Shown here piece after piece: positions 23,741-36,131 of a stretch of 64,000 nt of DNA (positions are counted from its first letter, which is position 1; every line of letters begins with the position of its first letter). Source of the DNA: Manis javanica (lineage: Eukaryota; Chordata; Mammalia; Pholidota; Manidae); the NCBI RefSeq assembly GCF_040802235.1, contig NC_133161.1, forward strand, positions 44,443,001 to 44,507,000, written 5' to 3'. Both the position numbers and the translations under genes were made by a program. Below the pieces are notes generated by a model that ran no database searches, was not told the origin of the DNA, and was given only the letters and a program-made list of their open reading frames with translations.

Positions 23741-25029
23741 AAGAACAGTTTGCAATTTTCTAACTCAAACTACGCTCCCTTTGTTACTTGGCTATTCTAC
23801 CCTCTTTCTTCTTCCAAATCTAATGATTCAGAAACACACAGATACATGAGAGGTGGAAGGGAACAGTGAACCCAGTCCACGGATAGCCCAAATAGTGGCC
23901 ATCCTGCCTCTCCGGCGATACTTCCTGGATGACATCTACAATCCCTCGTCATGCTAAACCTATCACGAGTCTCCACAGCAGGAAGCCTTGCTCTCTCACA
24001 CACAGCCCCTTCTGACGTGGACAGGTCTGTTTATAAGGACCCTTTTCCTTTTATTAGACTGGAATCTTCCTGTCCTAAAGCTATCACAATTATTCCTGGT
24101 TTGCTTATGAGAAACATACAGAACAGTCTCCTTTTCCTTCCACATGAGACGTGTCCAGAGGACAAGATATGTCCGTATTCATCTTCTACACATCCTGGGA
24201 CTCAAGAACAGTGCCTGGCCCCAAGTTGCTGCTCAGTTTTTAATTTAATTCATTAAGGCTTTAAATACTTGGAAGCAGCTATGAGGTACTTCCACAGCTT
24301 TAAATGTCCCCTATCGAAAGCTAACTTTCCCATTTCTTTCAAAATTCCTCATCTACCATGGTTTTTGCTGTCACCATCTCAGCGGGCCTTTGAGCGGAGC
24401 GCACCAGTCGAGATGCAATCCAACCAGGCCAGGGACAGAGTATCATCACCCTCGTTCTGCTCACTTCTTTCATTCATTCCCCAAAACTCATTTGACAAAC
24501 AGCACCTTCTATTCTTATTCCTAGAACATTCTTGGAGATTTAAAAATGGGAACTGTATGTAGTACACAGCTCACCCACTTGACTGTGTTGATGGATTATT
24601 TTATGTCCCTTTAGGGAAAAGCTGTGCTAGTTCTTTCTGAATCTGTCGTGGCACTAATTTCAGCTCGCATGGCCCATTGGATCATTTGCTGCTCCTCACT
24701 TTGGACACAGAGCTTTTCTAACTTTCCTGATTGACTAATCTTTCTTCAAAATTAATTTTAAGAAAAGACAGAGGTTTTTTTTCTTCTTCTCACAGTTGTA
24801 AGTTTTCTGTTCCTTCTGGCTCAGCTTCCAGCGATTAATCTTTTAGTTACTCTTCCACTTGGTGGTCAGGACACTCCTCTTTCTCCCTTTTAACCTATGT
24901 TGTTGCAGAACATGTCAGCCACTCCCAGAGGCGCTTGGACTTCAGATACGAATCACTAGCAACCACAGGGACAGGGGAAGTGAAAAAAGAAATATTTTCA
25001 CAAGTAGAGATTTTTTTTAAATCTGCTTT

Positions 25030-25081
25030 CATACCTCTGCAAGTGAGTCAGCTGCACAAATGTCTGAAACTTTGTGATTCT
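25030..25081. repeat. Diverged local duplication, copy 1
   Basis: 52 bp beginning CATACCTCTGCAAGTGAGTC align without gaps to 25762-25813 at 43 of 52 positions. All nine differences are transitions. The similarity continues weakly to the right (GGAGCCCAGGGTAACTGG against TGTACCCAGAGAAACTGG). It matches no repeat family I recognise. Confidence 0.8.
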
Positions 25082-25761
25082 CCCAAGGAGTAGCCAACAG
25101 GTTTAATTTTAGCACAGTGCTTGAAAGAGCTTAGGGAGCCCAGGGTAACTGGTTGTACTAATCCATGATACAGCAAGACAGGAGGTGGGGGGACATGTCC
25201 CCTAATAAATATTGATACTGGCTCTCAGATTGTCTTATGATGACTGTTTTGAAAGCGAGAATCTTTTATCTGAAGGGTCAGATTAACAGGTAATGATTTA
25301 GAAGCTCTTTCATCGACAAAATGAGTGGAGAAACACTAGCATAATTACCACTTTTAGCTGCTGGTCTTTTTAAGACCTGTGCTTCCACAGCTCGCAGTTC
25401 ACTGTTCTTTCTCTGAAGGAAGTTCCATTTCCCACACGGTCGAGGAAGAACTACCAAATTCTCCAAGGTCAAACTGCAAACCAGTGGGAGATTTGAAGTC
25501 AGGCTGCCTCTGTGACTGTGGCTGAGCCGGAGAGGAGCTCAGGTGTGGTGAGTGTGACCCCCCTACAAGCTGGTGGAGATCTATGGGAGGCACAGAGGGG
25601 GCTTGTGTGAAGACCCTCAAGGGATGAAAATGGCTGCCCTCTGACAGCAGGTGCTTAGCCACTGGGGAAGGAAAAGCTCCCATAGCACCTGAAAGCTACA
25701 ACAGTCTTTTCCCACCTGAAAACCACTTAGCACGATTTCACAGAAAACAGAAAACAGCCTC

Positions 25762-25813
25762 CATACCTCTGTGGGCAAGTCAGCTACACAAACATCTGAA
25801 ACTCTGTGATTCT
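25762..25813. repeat. Diverged local duplication, copy 2
   Basis: Second copy of the 52-bp block at 25030-25081, in the same orientation and 732 bp away. Confidence 0.8.
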
Positions 25814-26389
25814 TTCTGGTACTTAGTGTACCCAGAGAAACTGGGGTACAGCCCTAGGGGGCCTACGGAGGAAACAAGTGCATTCAGGCAGTGTTTTCAT
25901 GTCTCCTTCCCAGAAAGTTTTGCCTCTGGAAGAGAAAGGAAGCTGGGGAAGCGGCCAGCTGGGCTGGATTTTGGGGGTGCATTTTACAGTGATGACTCCT
26001 GGCATGAGGCAGAGTGCATCCAGCGAGAACTGAGGACAAAGTGGCATCAGGATGCTTCTGAATGGAGCAAGAGGGCTTTTATTTGGGCAAAGAAAAAGTG
26101 CCCACATGAAGTGGGAAAAGCAGAGTAGGATGGAAAAACAAAATCAGCATTAGTATATAAAAAAAGAACCTTTGGCATCTTCAGAGAACATATTGAAAAC
26201 TCCTAAACGCAGTGTTATTATTCTTATTAACTCTTTGTGTAAACAATGGATAGCATGCATTCATGACTTGAATTCAGCAGTGGAACAGTATACATTGTCC
26301 CTTTTGAATCAACTTTATGTTACTTTAACAAGGCAAAATGAGATAATGTGTACAAAGGGCCTGTTGGTTAAAATGCCATTCATTCATTC

Positions 26390-26545
26390 ATTTACTGATT
26401 CTCTGAGGATTTACTGCCTAGCAACTCCATGTCAGGTCCTTTGCTACAGGCACTTCAGCTGTAAACATAACTACTCCTTCCTCTTAAAAAGTTTATCAGC
26501 TAGTAAGGTCCACACAGCACATGTCATATCCAAAATAGAATTGAA
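26390..26545 (-). mobile_element. L2 3' end, antisense
   Basis: It begins with the ATTCATTCATTTACTGATTC motif, the antisense form of the L2 terminal GAATGAATGAATG repeats. AACTCCATGTCAGGTCCTTT and AAAAGTTTATCAGCTAGTAAGG follow. Confidence 0.75.
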
Positions 26546-26649
26546 CTCAGAGAGAAGAGGAAAAAATTGTAATGAAGGTCACATGGAGAAAAGACCAAAA
26601 TGGACAGAGCCAAAATGGGAAAGCTTATAAGTCAGCTAAACAAGAATTC

Positions 26650-26850
26650 AGTGCAGCCCAGCGCAATGATTAAGAAAATGGGTTTTGTTACCTGGTAGGC
26701 CCTCTGGAAAGATGTGTGCTTCCAGAATCTGTGTGTCTCATTTTCATTATCTGCAAAATAGGAATAATAATGCCCATTCATAGCGTTGTTGCAAGACATG
26801 AATGAGAGTATGTATATAATGTACATGGGACACGGTAAGCACCCCCAAAA
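26650..26850 (+). mobile_element. MIR SINE
   Basis: GCAATGATTAAGAAAATGGG, TCATTTTCATTATCTGCAAA, ATAGGAATAATAATGCCCAT, TCATAGCGTTGTTGCAAGAC and ACACGGTAAGCACCC run in MIR order, including the conserved 'tcatctgtaaaatggggataataatag' middle. Confidence 0.85.
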
Positions 26851-27489
26851 TTGTGATTTTTTTCAATGAATCTGCATATATTTTTGTATTATCTGCACTT
26901 TTACAATAACTATGTATCATGATAAGAATCAGCAAAGAAGGAGAGAAAAGGGGGCCTACCAAAATACAAGGAAGAAGACGAATTAATCCTTAATGAAATT
27001 GATTTTAAAAATACAAGGAAGATTAGAGGTGAAATGCTGATCCCAAAAACAAAGACACACTTTTCCGAAGCCAACTTCATTCTCCCAGAGGTCATACCAT
27101 GGACTCAAGCACCACCCCTAATCTGCACCATTACTTGAGCCCCCTGTGTGCTGGGCTCCAACACCCTGGTGTGGATCCTGCCACACAAAGAGCCTGTGGA
27201 TGTCAGATACTGAGAAGGGAAAGCCCAGGCCTGCCTCAGAAGGGGCAAAGCAGGGATATCCTGGAAGGCCAAGCCACATGGGAACCGTTCATGCAGGAAT
27301 CTCCCTGGGTAAGAAAGGTTTTCTTTTCTCATACCCATAGAACTGGGCATTGAGGGAATGGCTGTGCCACACAAAGAGATGGTGCTTCAGAAAACAACTC
27401 TCTTCCACCAGTACGAACTGGCCCGTGTGAGTCACTTAGACCTTCAGGCATTTTATACAGGCTGTGAACTTGCATTTTCCAAATACTCT

Positions 27490-27742
27490 GCTCTGCAGCG
27501 GAGAAAGGAGGACTTGGATTCAGACAGACTTGACTTCAAATCCTTTTTCACTTCTTAATATGCGGTCATCTGTAGTTTACTTAACCATCTGCTTCCATGT
27601 GTTCAGCTATAAAACAGAAGTAACCCTACTTGCCTTGTAAATATCTTGTAATAAATAAATGACCTTTCAGTCTGTGAAATCTCCAGACCTGAGGTCATTT
27701 AAATCATAAATGCTCAATAAACGGTGGCTATTATTACCTGGG
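27490..27742 (+). mobile_element. MIR SINE, 3' end preserved
   Basis: GGACTTGGATTCAGACAGAC, TAGTTTACTTAACCATCTGC, TATAAAACAGAAGTAACCCT, and an end reading AATGCTCAATAAACGGTGGC, then TATTATTACC. The last part is the diagnostic MIR 3' terminus. Confidence 0.8.
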
Positions 27743-27769
27743 TTTCTGGATTATGATTACTTCACAAAT

Positions 27770-27969
27770 ATATTGAAAATTCCTAGGGAAGAAGAGATGG
27801 CAAGCAGCAGCCATCTGCAAGCCAAAGAGAGAGGTCTCAGGAGAAACCAATCCTGCCAGCACCTTAATTTTGAACTTCCAGCCTCCGTAATTCTGAGAAA
27901 ATTAATTTCTGTTGTTTGGGCCATCTAGTTTGTAATATTTTGTATGGCAAGTATAACAAACTAATACAA
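27770..27969 (+). mobile_element. MLT1-type (MaLR) LTR, 3' part
   Basis: It has the typical MaLR LTR ending: ACTTCCAGCCTCCGTAATTC, TGAGAAAATTAATTTCTGTT, GTTTGGGCCATCTAGTTTGT, then TATGGCAAGTATAACAAACT and AATACA. The 5' part of the LTR is missing or too diverged. Confidence 0.8.
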
Positions 27970-28849
27970 GGAGTGATATGATCTAACTCCCCTTTTTTTC
28001 CTGCAGCGAGTCCTTTCTTCCCAGTCTCTCCCCTTCTATTTAGGATATCATACTATCTACATCTCTTACATCTAAGAATCTTGGGTTACCTGGAATGGCC
28101 CAAACATGGACTGTTTCTTTGTTAACTTCTTTCAATCTGGCATTTTAAGTCTTGCATAAAATTCCTACATGGTTCTGACTTGGGGTGGCATCTTCTCTAG
28201 TTTTCAGTGCTGTCATATTTTTGTCTTATTTTATATTCAAATAGCCAATTTCACTAAGAATCCACAAATATGGAATTACATACACATACTTACTTCTTCA
28301 GCTCTCTAGGAAGTCTGATGAACAGTCTTCTTATATGAATATTGGCTAAAGTAACAGATTTGTTAAAGATTTCTTGATGTAGCAAGGTTATGCATTTAAT
28401 AGTCTTTCTAGTTTATGAAAATCTAACCTACCTGGTAATGAAGCAGCAGACAAACAACATCTGGGCAGATATTTATCTTGTTAAGTTGAACATGCACCTG
28501 GCCCCTTAATTATCAACTATAATTGACAACTTCATCATCACAGAGCACTTTTCTGTCCATGCCACAGTGGTGCAAGTAATTAGGTAATAATTAATGAATC
28601 TTTAAGTGCATTATTTCCTATGAGTTCAATTTTCACTGTATGTATATTTAAAGAGCAACAATTCTGTTTGTTTTATCCACATAGACAAATGTTAGAATAA
28701 ATGAAAATCACCATGCTTATCATGGGTAACTCAGAAGATCATCTATGATCATTTATGACCTTTTTCCTACTCTATATAGTGCTTTTTATTTTTATTCAGC
28801 CCTACCAAATAATCATAAAATTTTAGAGTTAATTACAGAGACCAAATAA
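27970..28849. other. Unique AT-rich intergenic DNA
   Basis: No gene or repeat is recognised. It includes the homeodomain-motif-rich block at 28480-28690. Confidence 0.45.
28480..28690. promoter_or_regulatory. Candidate conserved enhancer, homeodomain-motif rich
   Basis: A non-repetitive block with unusually dense TAAT cores: CCCTTAATTATCAACTATAA, AAGTAATTAGGTAATAATTA and ATGAATCTTTAAGTGCATTA. A CACCTG E-box lies at its left end (GCACCTGGCC), and CCACAGTGGTG is in the middle. No repeat family fits. Enhancer function is inferred from motif content only. Confidence 0.4.
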
Positions 28850-29640
28850 ATATGCATTCAGAAAGATATTCATCATCATGTTGCACATAATAAGGAAATG
28901 TGTAGATATGTAGTTGACCAACATTGGAGAAAGGATAAGTAAATTATGGTACATGAACTAAACAAGATGTAGGCAAAATTTTTAAATGATAATTTTGAAT
29001 GTTATAAAGATATGAAAAATTATCATATTAAGAAAAATAAATTCTATCATTATAATTATATTAAATATGTATGTTAATAGACAAATAATGGAAGGAAATA
29101 GTTTAGTAATGCCCACAAATGAAAATTTTTCACTACAGAGTACAGTAAAATGCATGTTTTTAAAAAAATATTTCATTTACATTTTTGAATAGGTAACACA
29201 TGCCCATAGGGCAGCATCAAAAAGAACAGAAGGATATGCACTGAAAAGTTAATGTCCATCTTTGATCAGTTCCCCAGTGATCTTGTTCAAGTCCCTGGGA
29301 GTAGCATTTCTAGAAAGTAGTGATTTTTACTAGTTTTTGTATGTCATTTCAAAGGCAGTTCACGCACTTATAAAAACATGTACACCTAATTATTAAAAAC
29401 ACAAATGGTAGCAGGAATAGGACACACATTGTTCCACACCTTACTTTCCTCATTCAACACCTCTTGCAATAGTTCATGTCATTACACAGAAAGCTACCTA
29501 ATTATTTTTAATGGTTATGATGTTTTATTATATGAACTTATCATAAGTTATTTAACCATCCCATATTCATGTCCATTTAGGTTCATTCCAATCTTTGCTA
29601 TTTGAAATAATGATCTGGACAATAGCTAGAGTGATATGTT
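28850..29640. mobile_element. Ancient L1M-like remnants
   Basis: The first part (to about 29175: AAAGGATAAGTAAATTATGG, TACATGAACTAAACAAGATG) resembles a + strand L1 tail. The second part (AACACATGCCCATAGGGCAG, TTTAACCATCCCATATTCAT, GTTCATTCCAATCTTTGCTA) resembles another old L1 3' region. Both are strongly diverged, and the orientation of the second part is uncertain. Confidence 0.5.
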
Positions 29641-29840
29641 GAAAATGAAAATGAGATTAGACTTTCAATTTGAAGATAGCATTATGAAGTTAGCATTTTT
29701 CCCTTCAATTCCCTAGAGCTCTTTGTAAAGTAAAAAGAAGGAGGGAAAATATAAACACAGAAACCATAAACATTTTCTTCATAGCAATGAGGAAAAAGAA
29801 AAATCCCACACATTCCTATCTAGTCCATAGAAAAGAAATC

Positions 29841-29856
29841 AAAGTTAAATGAACTT
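29841..29856. repeat. Target-site duplication of full-length L1, left copy
   Basis: AAAGTTAAATGAACTT is repeated exactly at 36116-36131, on the other side of the L1. Confidence 0.95.
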
Positions 29857-30811
29857 GGGGGAGGATTAAAGATGGCAGCGTGAGAGGTGAGACAGAACCT
29901 CATTCCACAACCACATATAATATGAAAATATAGTTAATACAACTAATCTTGAAAAAGCAACAGGAAAGAAGGCTGCGCTAGACTGCATACACCTGGAGAA
30001 AAGGACAGACCTCACAGAACAGGGTAAAGTACCAAAGCAGTGATTTGGTGGGACCCAAGCCCTTCCCCGACCCCAGCTCACTGGTGGGAGGAAGAGAAAG
30101 GGAACAGGAAGGGGGTGGAAGCCTAAGACTGCTGAACACTCAGCCCTGGAGATCTGCTCTGGGAGCATAAACCTATATTACATGATGCTCTGGAGATTAT
30201 TGGGATTGGAAAGCTAAGACAGGTGGAATACTTGGAGAGACTGAGATTCCAACCACTTGTGGAAAACAGAGATCTACAGCTGGCCACTTTGGGATAAAAA
30301 AAAGGTGGGCAGTCTGAGAGACTTCCTAACAGTGAGAGCGCTGCTAAAGGGGCAAGGATTGCACAGAGCTTGCTGCTCAGGAGAAAGGACAGGTGGACAA
30401 AATTGTCTGGGTGCAGTCTACCCAGAAGTTTGGGAACTTTCAGGAGCTTCAGGTGTTCCATGCCCCTGGCTGTCTATGCAGCTCCAAAACCCCCACCATG
30501 ATACACACTGTGCCACGCCTTTCTCCAGGCCAGCAACAGCTTGAAAACCGGCTGCCACCACCATTGTGCCAGGCCAGCCAGAGGGAGGATCCACCTACAG
30601 CAGCTACAAATGCAAAGCATCGAGGCTTCTACCTGCACACTTGGCCCACTGGCCATGGCAGTGGAGATGGGCACTGCAGCCAGGAAGTAGGAAACAGTTC
30701 TTTCCTTCCATAGGCACCAGCGCTGCTCATCTGTAACCCCCACCATCGATCCAGGGCTGAGCAGCTTCACAGCATAGAGTTTCTGGGCACTAGAAGGAGC
30801 AATCTACAAAT

Positions 30812-31639
30812 ATGAAACATCAAAGGAACCTGGTTCAAACCAAAATCTCATGAACACCAGAAAAAGGACCAAGTGAAACTGAATTCATCAATCTTCCTGA
30901 AAGAGATTTCAAAATAAAAATCATAAACATGCTCACGGAGCTATAGAAAAATATTCAAGAACTCAGGGAAGAATTCAGAAATGAGATTCAATCATTAAAG
31001 GATACAGTATCTGAAATGAAACATACAATGGAGGGATTTAAAAGCAGATTAGATGAAGTAGAGGAGAGGGTAAATAGAAAAGAAATTGCAGAAGAGGAAT
31101 ACAAAGAAGCTGATGCACAGAGAGGAAAAAGGATCTCTAGGAATTAAATAATATTGAAAGAACTGTATGACCAATCCAAACAGAAAAATATTTGCATTGT
31201 TGGGGTACCAGAAGAAGAAGACAGAGAAAAAGGATTAGAAAGTGTCTTTGAGGAGATAATTGCTGAAAACTTCCCAAATCTGGGGAAGGAAATAGTCTCT
31301 CAGGCCATGGAGGTGCACAGATCTCCTAACACAAGGAACCCAAGGAAGACAACACCAAGACATATAATAATTAAAATGGCAAAGATCAGGGATAAGGACA
31401 GACTTTTAAAAGCAGCTAGAGAGAGAAAAAAGATCACATACAAAGGAAAACCCATCAGGCTATCATCACACTTTTCAACAGAAACCTCACAGGCCAGAAA
31501 GGAGTGGCATGGTATATTTAATGCAATGAAGCAGAAGGGCCTTGAATCAAGAATACTCTATCCAGAAAGATTATCATTTAAATTTGAAGGAGGAATTAAA
31601 CAATTTCCAGATAAGCAAAACCTGAGAGAATTTAGCTAG
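30812..31639 (+). pseudogene. L1 ORF1 (RNA-binding ORF1p), broken by three stops
   Basis: ORF1p is the trimeric RNA-binding chaperone of the L1 particle. A single frame of 275 codons runs from an ATG at 30812 to TAG at 31637-31639, without frameshifts. It is interrupted by TGA (30851), TAG (30944) and TAA (31145). The first half is heptad-rich, as expected of the coiled coil. The region from 31154 on is the RRM and C-terminal domain, with the typical NICIVGVPEEE and FPDKQNLREF segments. ORF1p of about 330-340 residues is usual in human; the start chosen here gives a shorter form, and the true start could differ. Confidence 0.88.
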
Positions 31640-31989
31640 CACAAACCATCTCTACAGTGTATTTTGGAGGGACTGCTATAGATGGAAGTGTTTCTAAGGT
31701 GAAATCGCTGTCACCAGAAGAAATAAAACCACAGTAAAGAAAGTAGAACAATTAATTACTAAGCAAATGTAAAATCAAATCAACTACCCCCAAAGTCATT
31801 CAAGGGATAGGCAAAGAGTACAGAATATGATAGCTAATATATAAAGAATGGAGAAGGAAGAAAAAAGGAGGGGAAAAAAAGAACCTTTAGATTGTGTTTG
31901 TAATAGCATACTAAGTGAGTTAAATTAGACTCTTAGATAGTAAGGAAGTTACCCTTGAATGTTTGATAACCACAAATCTAAAGCCTCCA

Positions 31990-34900
31990 ATGGCAATAAG
32001 TAAATACCCACCAATAACCACCCTAAATGTAAATGGTCTGAATGCACCAATCAAAAGACATAGAGTCACTGAATGGATAAAAAAACAAGACCCATCTATA
32101 TGCTGCCTACAAGAGACTCACTTCAAATGCAAAGACATACACAGACTAAAAGTGAATGGATGGAAAAAGATATTCATGCAACTAAAAGGGAGAAAAAAGC
32201 AGGAGTTACAGTACTATCAGACAAAATAGACTTCAAAACAGAGAAAGTAACAAGAGACAAAGAAGGATATTACATCATGATAAAGGGGTCAATCCAACAA
32301 GAGGATATAACCATTATAAATATCTTTGCACCCAACACAGGAGTATGTAAATATGTGAAACAAATACAAACAGAATTAAAGGGAGAAATAGAATGCAATG
32401 CATTCATTTTAGGAGACTTCAATACTCCAATCACTCCAAAGGACAGATCTACCAGACAGAAAATAAGTAAAGAGACAGAGGCACTGAATAACACAATAGA
32501 ACAGATGGACCTAACAAACATCTGCAGAACACTCCATCCAAAAACACCAGAATACACGTTCTTCTCAAGTGCACATGGAACATTTTCAAGAATAGATCAC
32601 ATACTAGGCCACAAAAAGAGCCTCAGTAAATTCAAAAAGGTTAAAATTGTACCAACCAGTTTCTCAGACCACAAAGGTATGAAACTAGAAATAAACTACA
32701 CAAAGAAAATGAAAAGCCCACAAACACATGGAAGCTTAACAACATGCCCCTAGTTAACCAATGGATCAATGACCAAATAAAAACAGAGATCAAGTAATAT
32801 ATGGAAAGAAATGACAACAATAGTTCAACACAGCAAAATCTGTAGGACGCAGCGAAGGCCGTGCTAACAGGGAGGTATATTGCAGTACAGGCCTATCTCA
32901 GGAAAGAGGAACAATCCCATATGAACAGTCTAAACTCACAATTAACAAAACTAGAAAAAGAACAAATGAGGCCCAAAGTCAGTAGAAGGAGTGATATAAA
33001 AAAGATTAAAGCAGAAATAAAATTGAGAAGAATAAAACAATAGAAAGAATCAATGAAAGCAGGAGTTAGTTCTTTGAGAAAATAAACAAAATAAACTCCT
33101 AGCCAGACTTACCAAGAAACAAAGAGAGTCTACACACATAAACAGAATCAGAAATGAGATAGGAAAATCACTACGGACACCACAGAAATACAAAGAATTA
33201 TTAGAGAATACTATGAAAAATTATATACTAACAAACTGGATAACCTAGAAGAAATGGACAACTTTCTACAAAAATACAACCTTCCAAGGCTGACCCAGGA
33301 AGAAACAGAAAATCTGAACAGACCAATTGCTAGCAATGAAATTGAACTGAAAATCAAAAAACTATCCTAAGAACAAAACTCCTGGACCAGATGGCTGCAC
33401 TGCTGAATTTTATCAAACATTTAGGGAAGACCTAATACCCATCCTCCTTAAAGTTTTCCAAAAAGTACAAGAGGTGGGAATACTTCCAAACTCATTCTAT
33501 GAAGCCAGCATCACTCTAATACCAAAACCAGGCAAAAACATCACAAAAAAAGAAAATTGCAGACCAATATTCCAGATTAACAAAGATGCAAAAATCCTCA
33601 ACAAAATATGAGCAAATCAAATTCAAAAATATATCAAAAAGATATTCCATCATGATCAAGTAGGATTTATTCCATTGATGCAAGGACATTCGAAAATCCA
33701 TCAACATCATCCACCACCTCAACAAAAAGAAGGACAAAAATCATATGATCATCTCCATAGATGCTAAAAATGCATTCAAAAAATTCAACATCCATTCATG
33801 ATAAAAACTCTCAACAAAATGGGTATAGAGGGCAAGTACCTCAAAATAATAAAGGCCATATATGACAAACCCACAGCCAATGTCATACTGAACAGCAAGA
33901 AGCTGAAAGCTTTCCCTTTAAGATCAGGAACAAGACAAGAATGTCCACTATCCCCACTTTTCTTCACCATAGTTCTGGAGGTCCTAGCCATGGCAATCAG
34001 ACAACACAGAGAAATAAAAGGCATCCAGATTGGTAAAGAAGAAGTTGAACTGTCAGTTTGCAGATGACATGATAGTGTACATAAAAAACCCTAAAGAATC
34101 CATTCCAAAACTATTAGAACTAATACCTGAATTCAGCAAAATTGCAGGATACAAAATTAATACACAGAAATCTGTTGCATTCCTATACACTAATGATGAA
34201 CTGGCAGAAAGAGAAATCAGGAAAACAAATCCATTCACAATTGCATCAAAAAGAATAAAATACCTAGGAATAAACCTAACCAAGGAAGTGAAAGACCTAT
34301 ACCCTGAAAACTACAAGATACTCTTGAGAGAAATTAAAGAAGACACTAATAAATGGAAATTCATCCCATGCTCTTGGGTAGGAAGAATTAATATTGTCAA
34401 AATGGCCATCCTGCCTAAAGCAAAATACAGATTCAATGCAATTCCTATCAAAATACCGACAGCATTCTTCAAGGAACTGGAACAAATAGTTCTAAAATTC
34501 ATATGCAACCACAAAAGACCCTGAATAACCAAAGCAATCCTGAAAAGGAAGATTAAAGCAGGGGGGATTATACTCCTCAACTTCAAGCTCTACTGCAAAG
34601 CCACAGTAATCAAGGCAATTGGTACTGGCACAAGAACAGAACCATAGATCAATGGAACAGAATAGAGAGCCCAGATATAATGCCAAGCATACATAGTCAA
34701 TTAATATATGATAAAGGAGCCATGGACATACAATGGGGAAATGACAGCCTCTTCAATAACTGATGTTGGCAAAACTGGACAGCTACATGCAAGAGAATGA
34801 AACTGGATTATTGTCTAACCCCATACACAACAGTAAACTCAAAATGGATCAAAGACCTGAATGTAAGTCATGAAACTATAAAATTCTTAGACAAAAACAT

Positions 34901-35787
34901 AGGCAAAAATCTCATGAATATAAACATGAGCAACTTTTTCCTGAATGGTTCTCCTCAGACAAGGGAAACAAAAGCAAAAATGAACACATGGGACTACATC
35001 AAGCTAAAAAGCTTCTGTACAGCAAAGGACACCATCAGCAGAACAAAAAGACATCCTACAGTATGGGAGTATATATCTGTAAATGACATATCCGACAAGG
35101 GGTTAACATCTAATATATATAAGGAACTCACATGCCTCAACAAACAAAAAGCAAATAACCTGATTAAAAAATGGGCAGAGGATACGAACAGACAATTCTT
35201 CAAAGAAGAAATTTAGATAGCCAACAGGCACATGAAAAGATGCTCCACATCGCTAATTATCAGGGAAATGCAAATTAAAACCACAGTGAGATATCACTTC
35301 ACACCAGTTTGGATGGCCAACGTGGAAAAGACTAGGAACAAATGCTAGTGAGGATGTGGAGAAAGGGGAACCCTCCTGCACTGCTGGTGGGAATGTAAAC
35401 TAGTTCAACCATTATGGAAAGCAATATGGAGATTCCTCAAAAAACTATAAACAGAAATACCATTTGACCCAGGAATTCTACTCAAAGAAAACAAGTTTGC
35501 AGATTCAAAAAGACATATGCACCCCTATGTTTACTGCAGCACTATTTACAATAGCCAGGATATGGAAGCAACCTAAGTGTTCATCAGTAGATGAATGGAT
35601 AAAGAAGAAGTGGTACATATACACAATGGAATACTATTCAGCCATAAGAAAGAAAGAAATCCTACCATTTGCAACAACATGGATGGAGCAAGAGGGTATT
35701 ACACTCAGTGAAATAAGCCAGGTGGAGAAAGACAAGTGTCAAATGATTTCTCTCATTTCTGGAGTATTAATGATGAAGCAAAACTGA
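31990..35787 (+). pseudogene. L1 ORF2 (endonuclease/reverse transcriptase), broken
   Basis: ORF2p nicks the target DNA and copies L1 RNA. The likely start is the ATG at 31990, followed by the segment ITTLNVNGLNAPIKRHR. Endonuclease motifs are visible: LQETHF, GDFNTP, SRIDHIL and SDH. In the reverse transcriptase part the catalytic FADDM motif is present (about 34050-34065), preceded by [14 protein letters not shown]. The frame shifts between about 32180 and 32230 and again near 34040. In-frame stops include 32751-32753 and 34522-34524, the latter probably a CGA-to-TGA change. The total span of about 1266 codons is close to the usual length of about 1275, so there is no large deletion. Confidence 0.92.
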
Positions 35788-36115
35788 AGGACCAAAACAG
35801 CAGCAGACTCACAGACTCCAAGAACAGACTAGCAGTTACCAAAGGGGAGGGGTGGGGAAGGGTGGTGGGAGGGAGGGATAAGGGGATTGAGGGGTATTAT
35901 GATTAGTACACATGGTTTTGGGGAGAGGTCATGGGGAAGACAGTATAGCACAGAGAAGACAAGTAGTGACTCTGTGGCATCTTACTACACTGATGGACAG
36001 TGACTGCATGGGGTTTGGGGGGGCACTTGATAATATGGGTGAATGTAGTAACCACATTGTTTTTCATGTGAAACCTTCATAAGAGTGTATATCAATGATA
36101 CCTTAATAAAAGTAA

Positions 36116-36131
36116 AAAGTTAAATGAACTT
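36116..36131. repeat. Target-site duplication of full-length L1, right copy
   Basis: Exact 16-bp copy of 29841-29856; it fixes the 3' boundary of the L1 at 36115. Confidence 0.95.

Larger units (their letters stand above)
21611..26389. other. Long, mostly unique intergenic stretch
   Basis: No exon is supported on either strand in this 4.8-kb stretch, which is poor in recognisable repeats. It contains a candidate conserved element (22080-22260), a MIR (23600-23740), a weak L2-like segment near 24130-24255, and a diverged local duplication (25030-25081 and 25762-25813). Confidence 0.5.
29857..36115 (+). mobile_element. Full-length LINE-1 retrotransposon, disabled
   Basis: The element is 6259 bp, the length of an intact mammalian L1, between perfect 16-bp target-site duplications. 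It starts GGGGAGGATTAAAGATGGCAG, a typical 5' end, and has a roughly 950-bp 5' UTR. ORF1 (30812-31639) and ORF2 (about 31990-35787) follow, then a roughly 330-bp 3' UTR with a G-rich segment (GGGGAGGGGTGGGGAAGGG) and a weak A-rich tail. Both reading frames carry nonsense mutations and ORF2 also frameshifts, so it cannot move autonomously. The 3' end matches the truncated copy at 17335-17583 closely, and those at 4650-5088 and 6857-7160 less closely. It is probably lineage-specific and among the youngest insertions here. Confidence 0.97.

Noticed and set aside
26172..26630. 152-codon open frame, + strand
   Set aside because: It runs through an antisense L2 fragment and unique AT-rich DNA, with no recognisable protein features.
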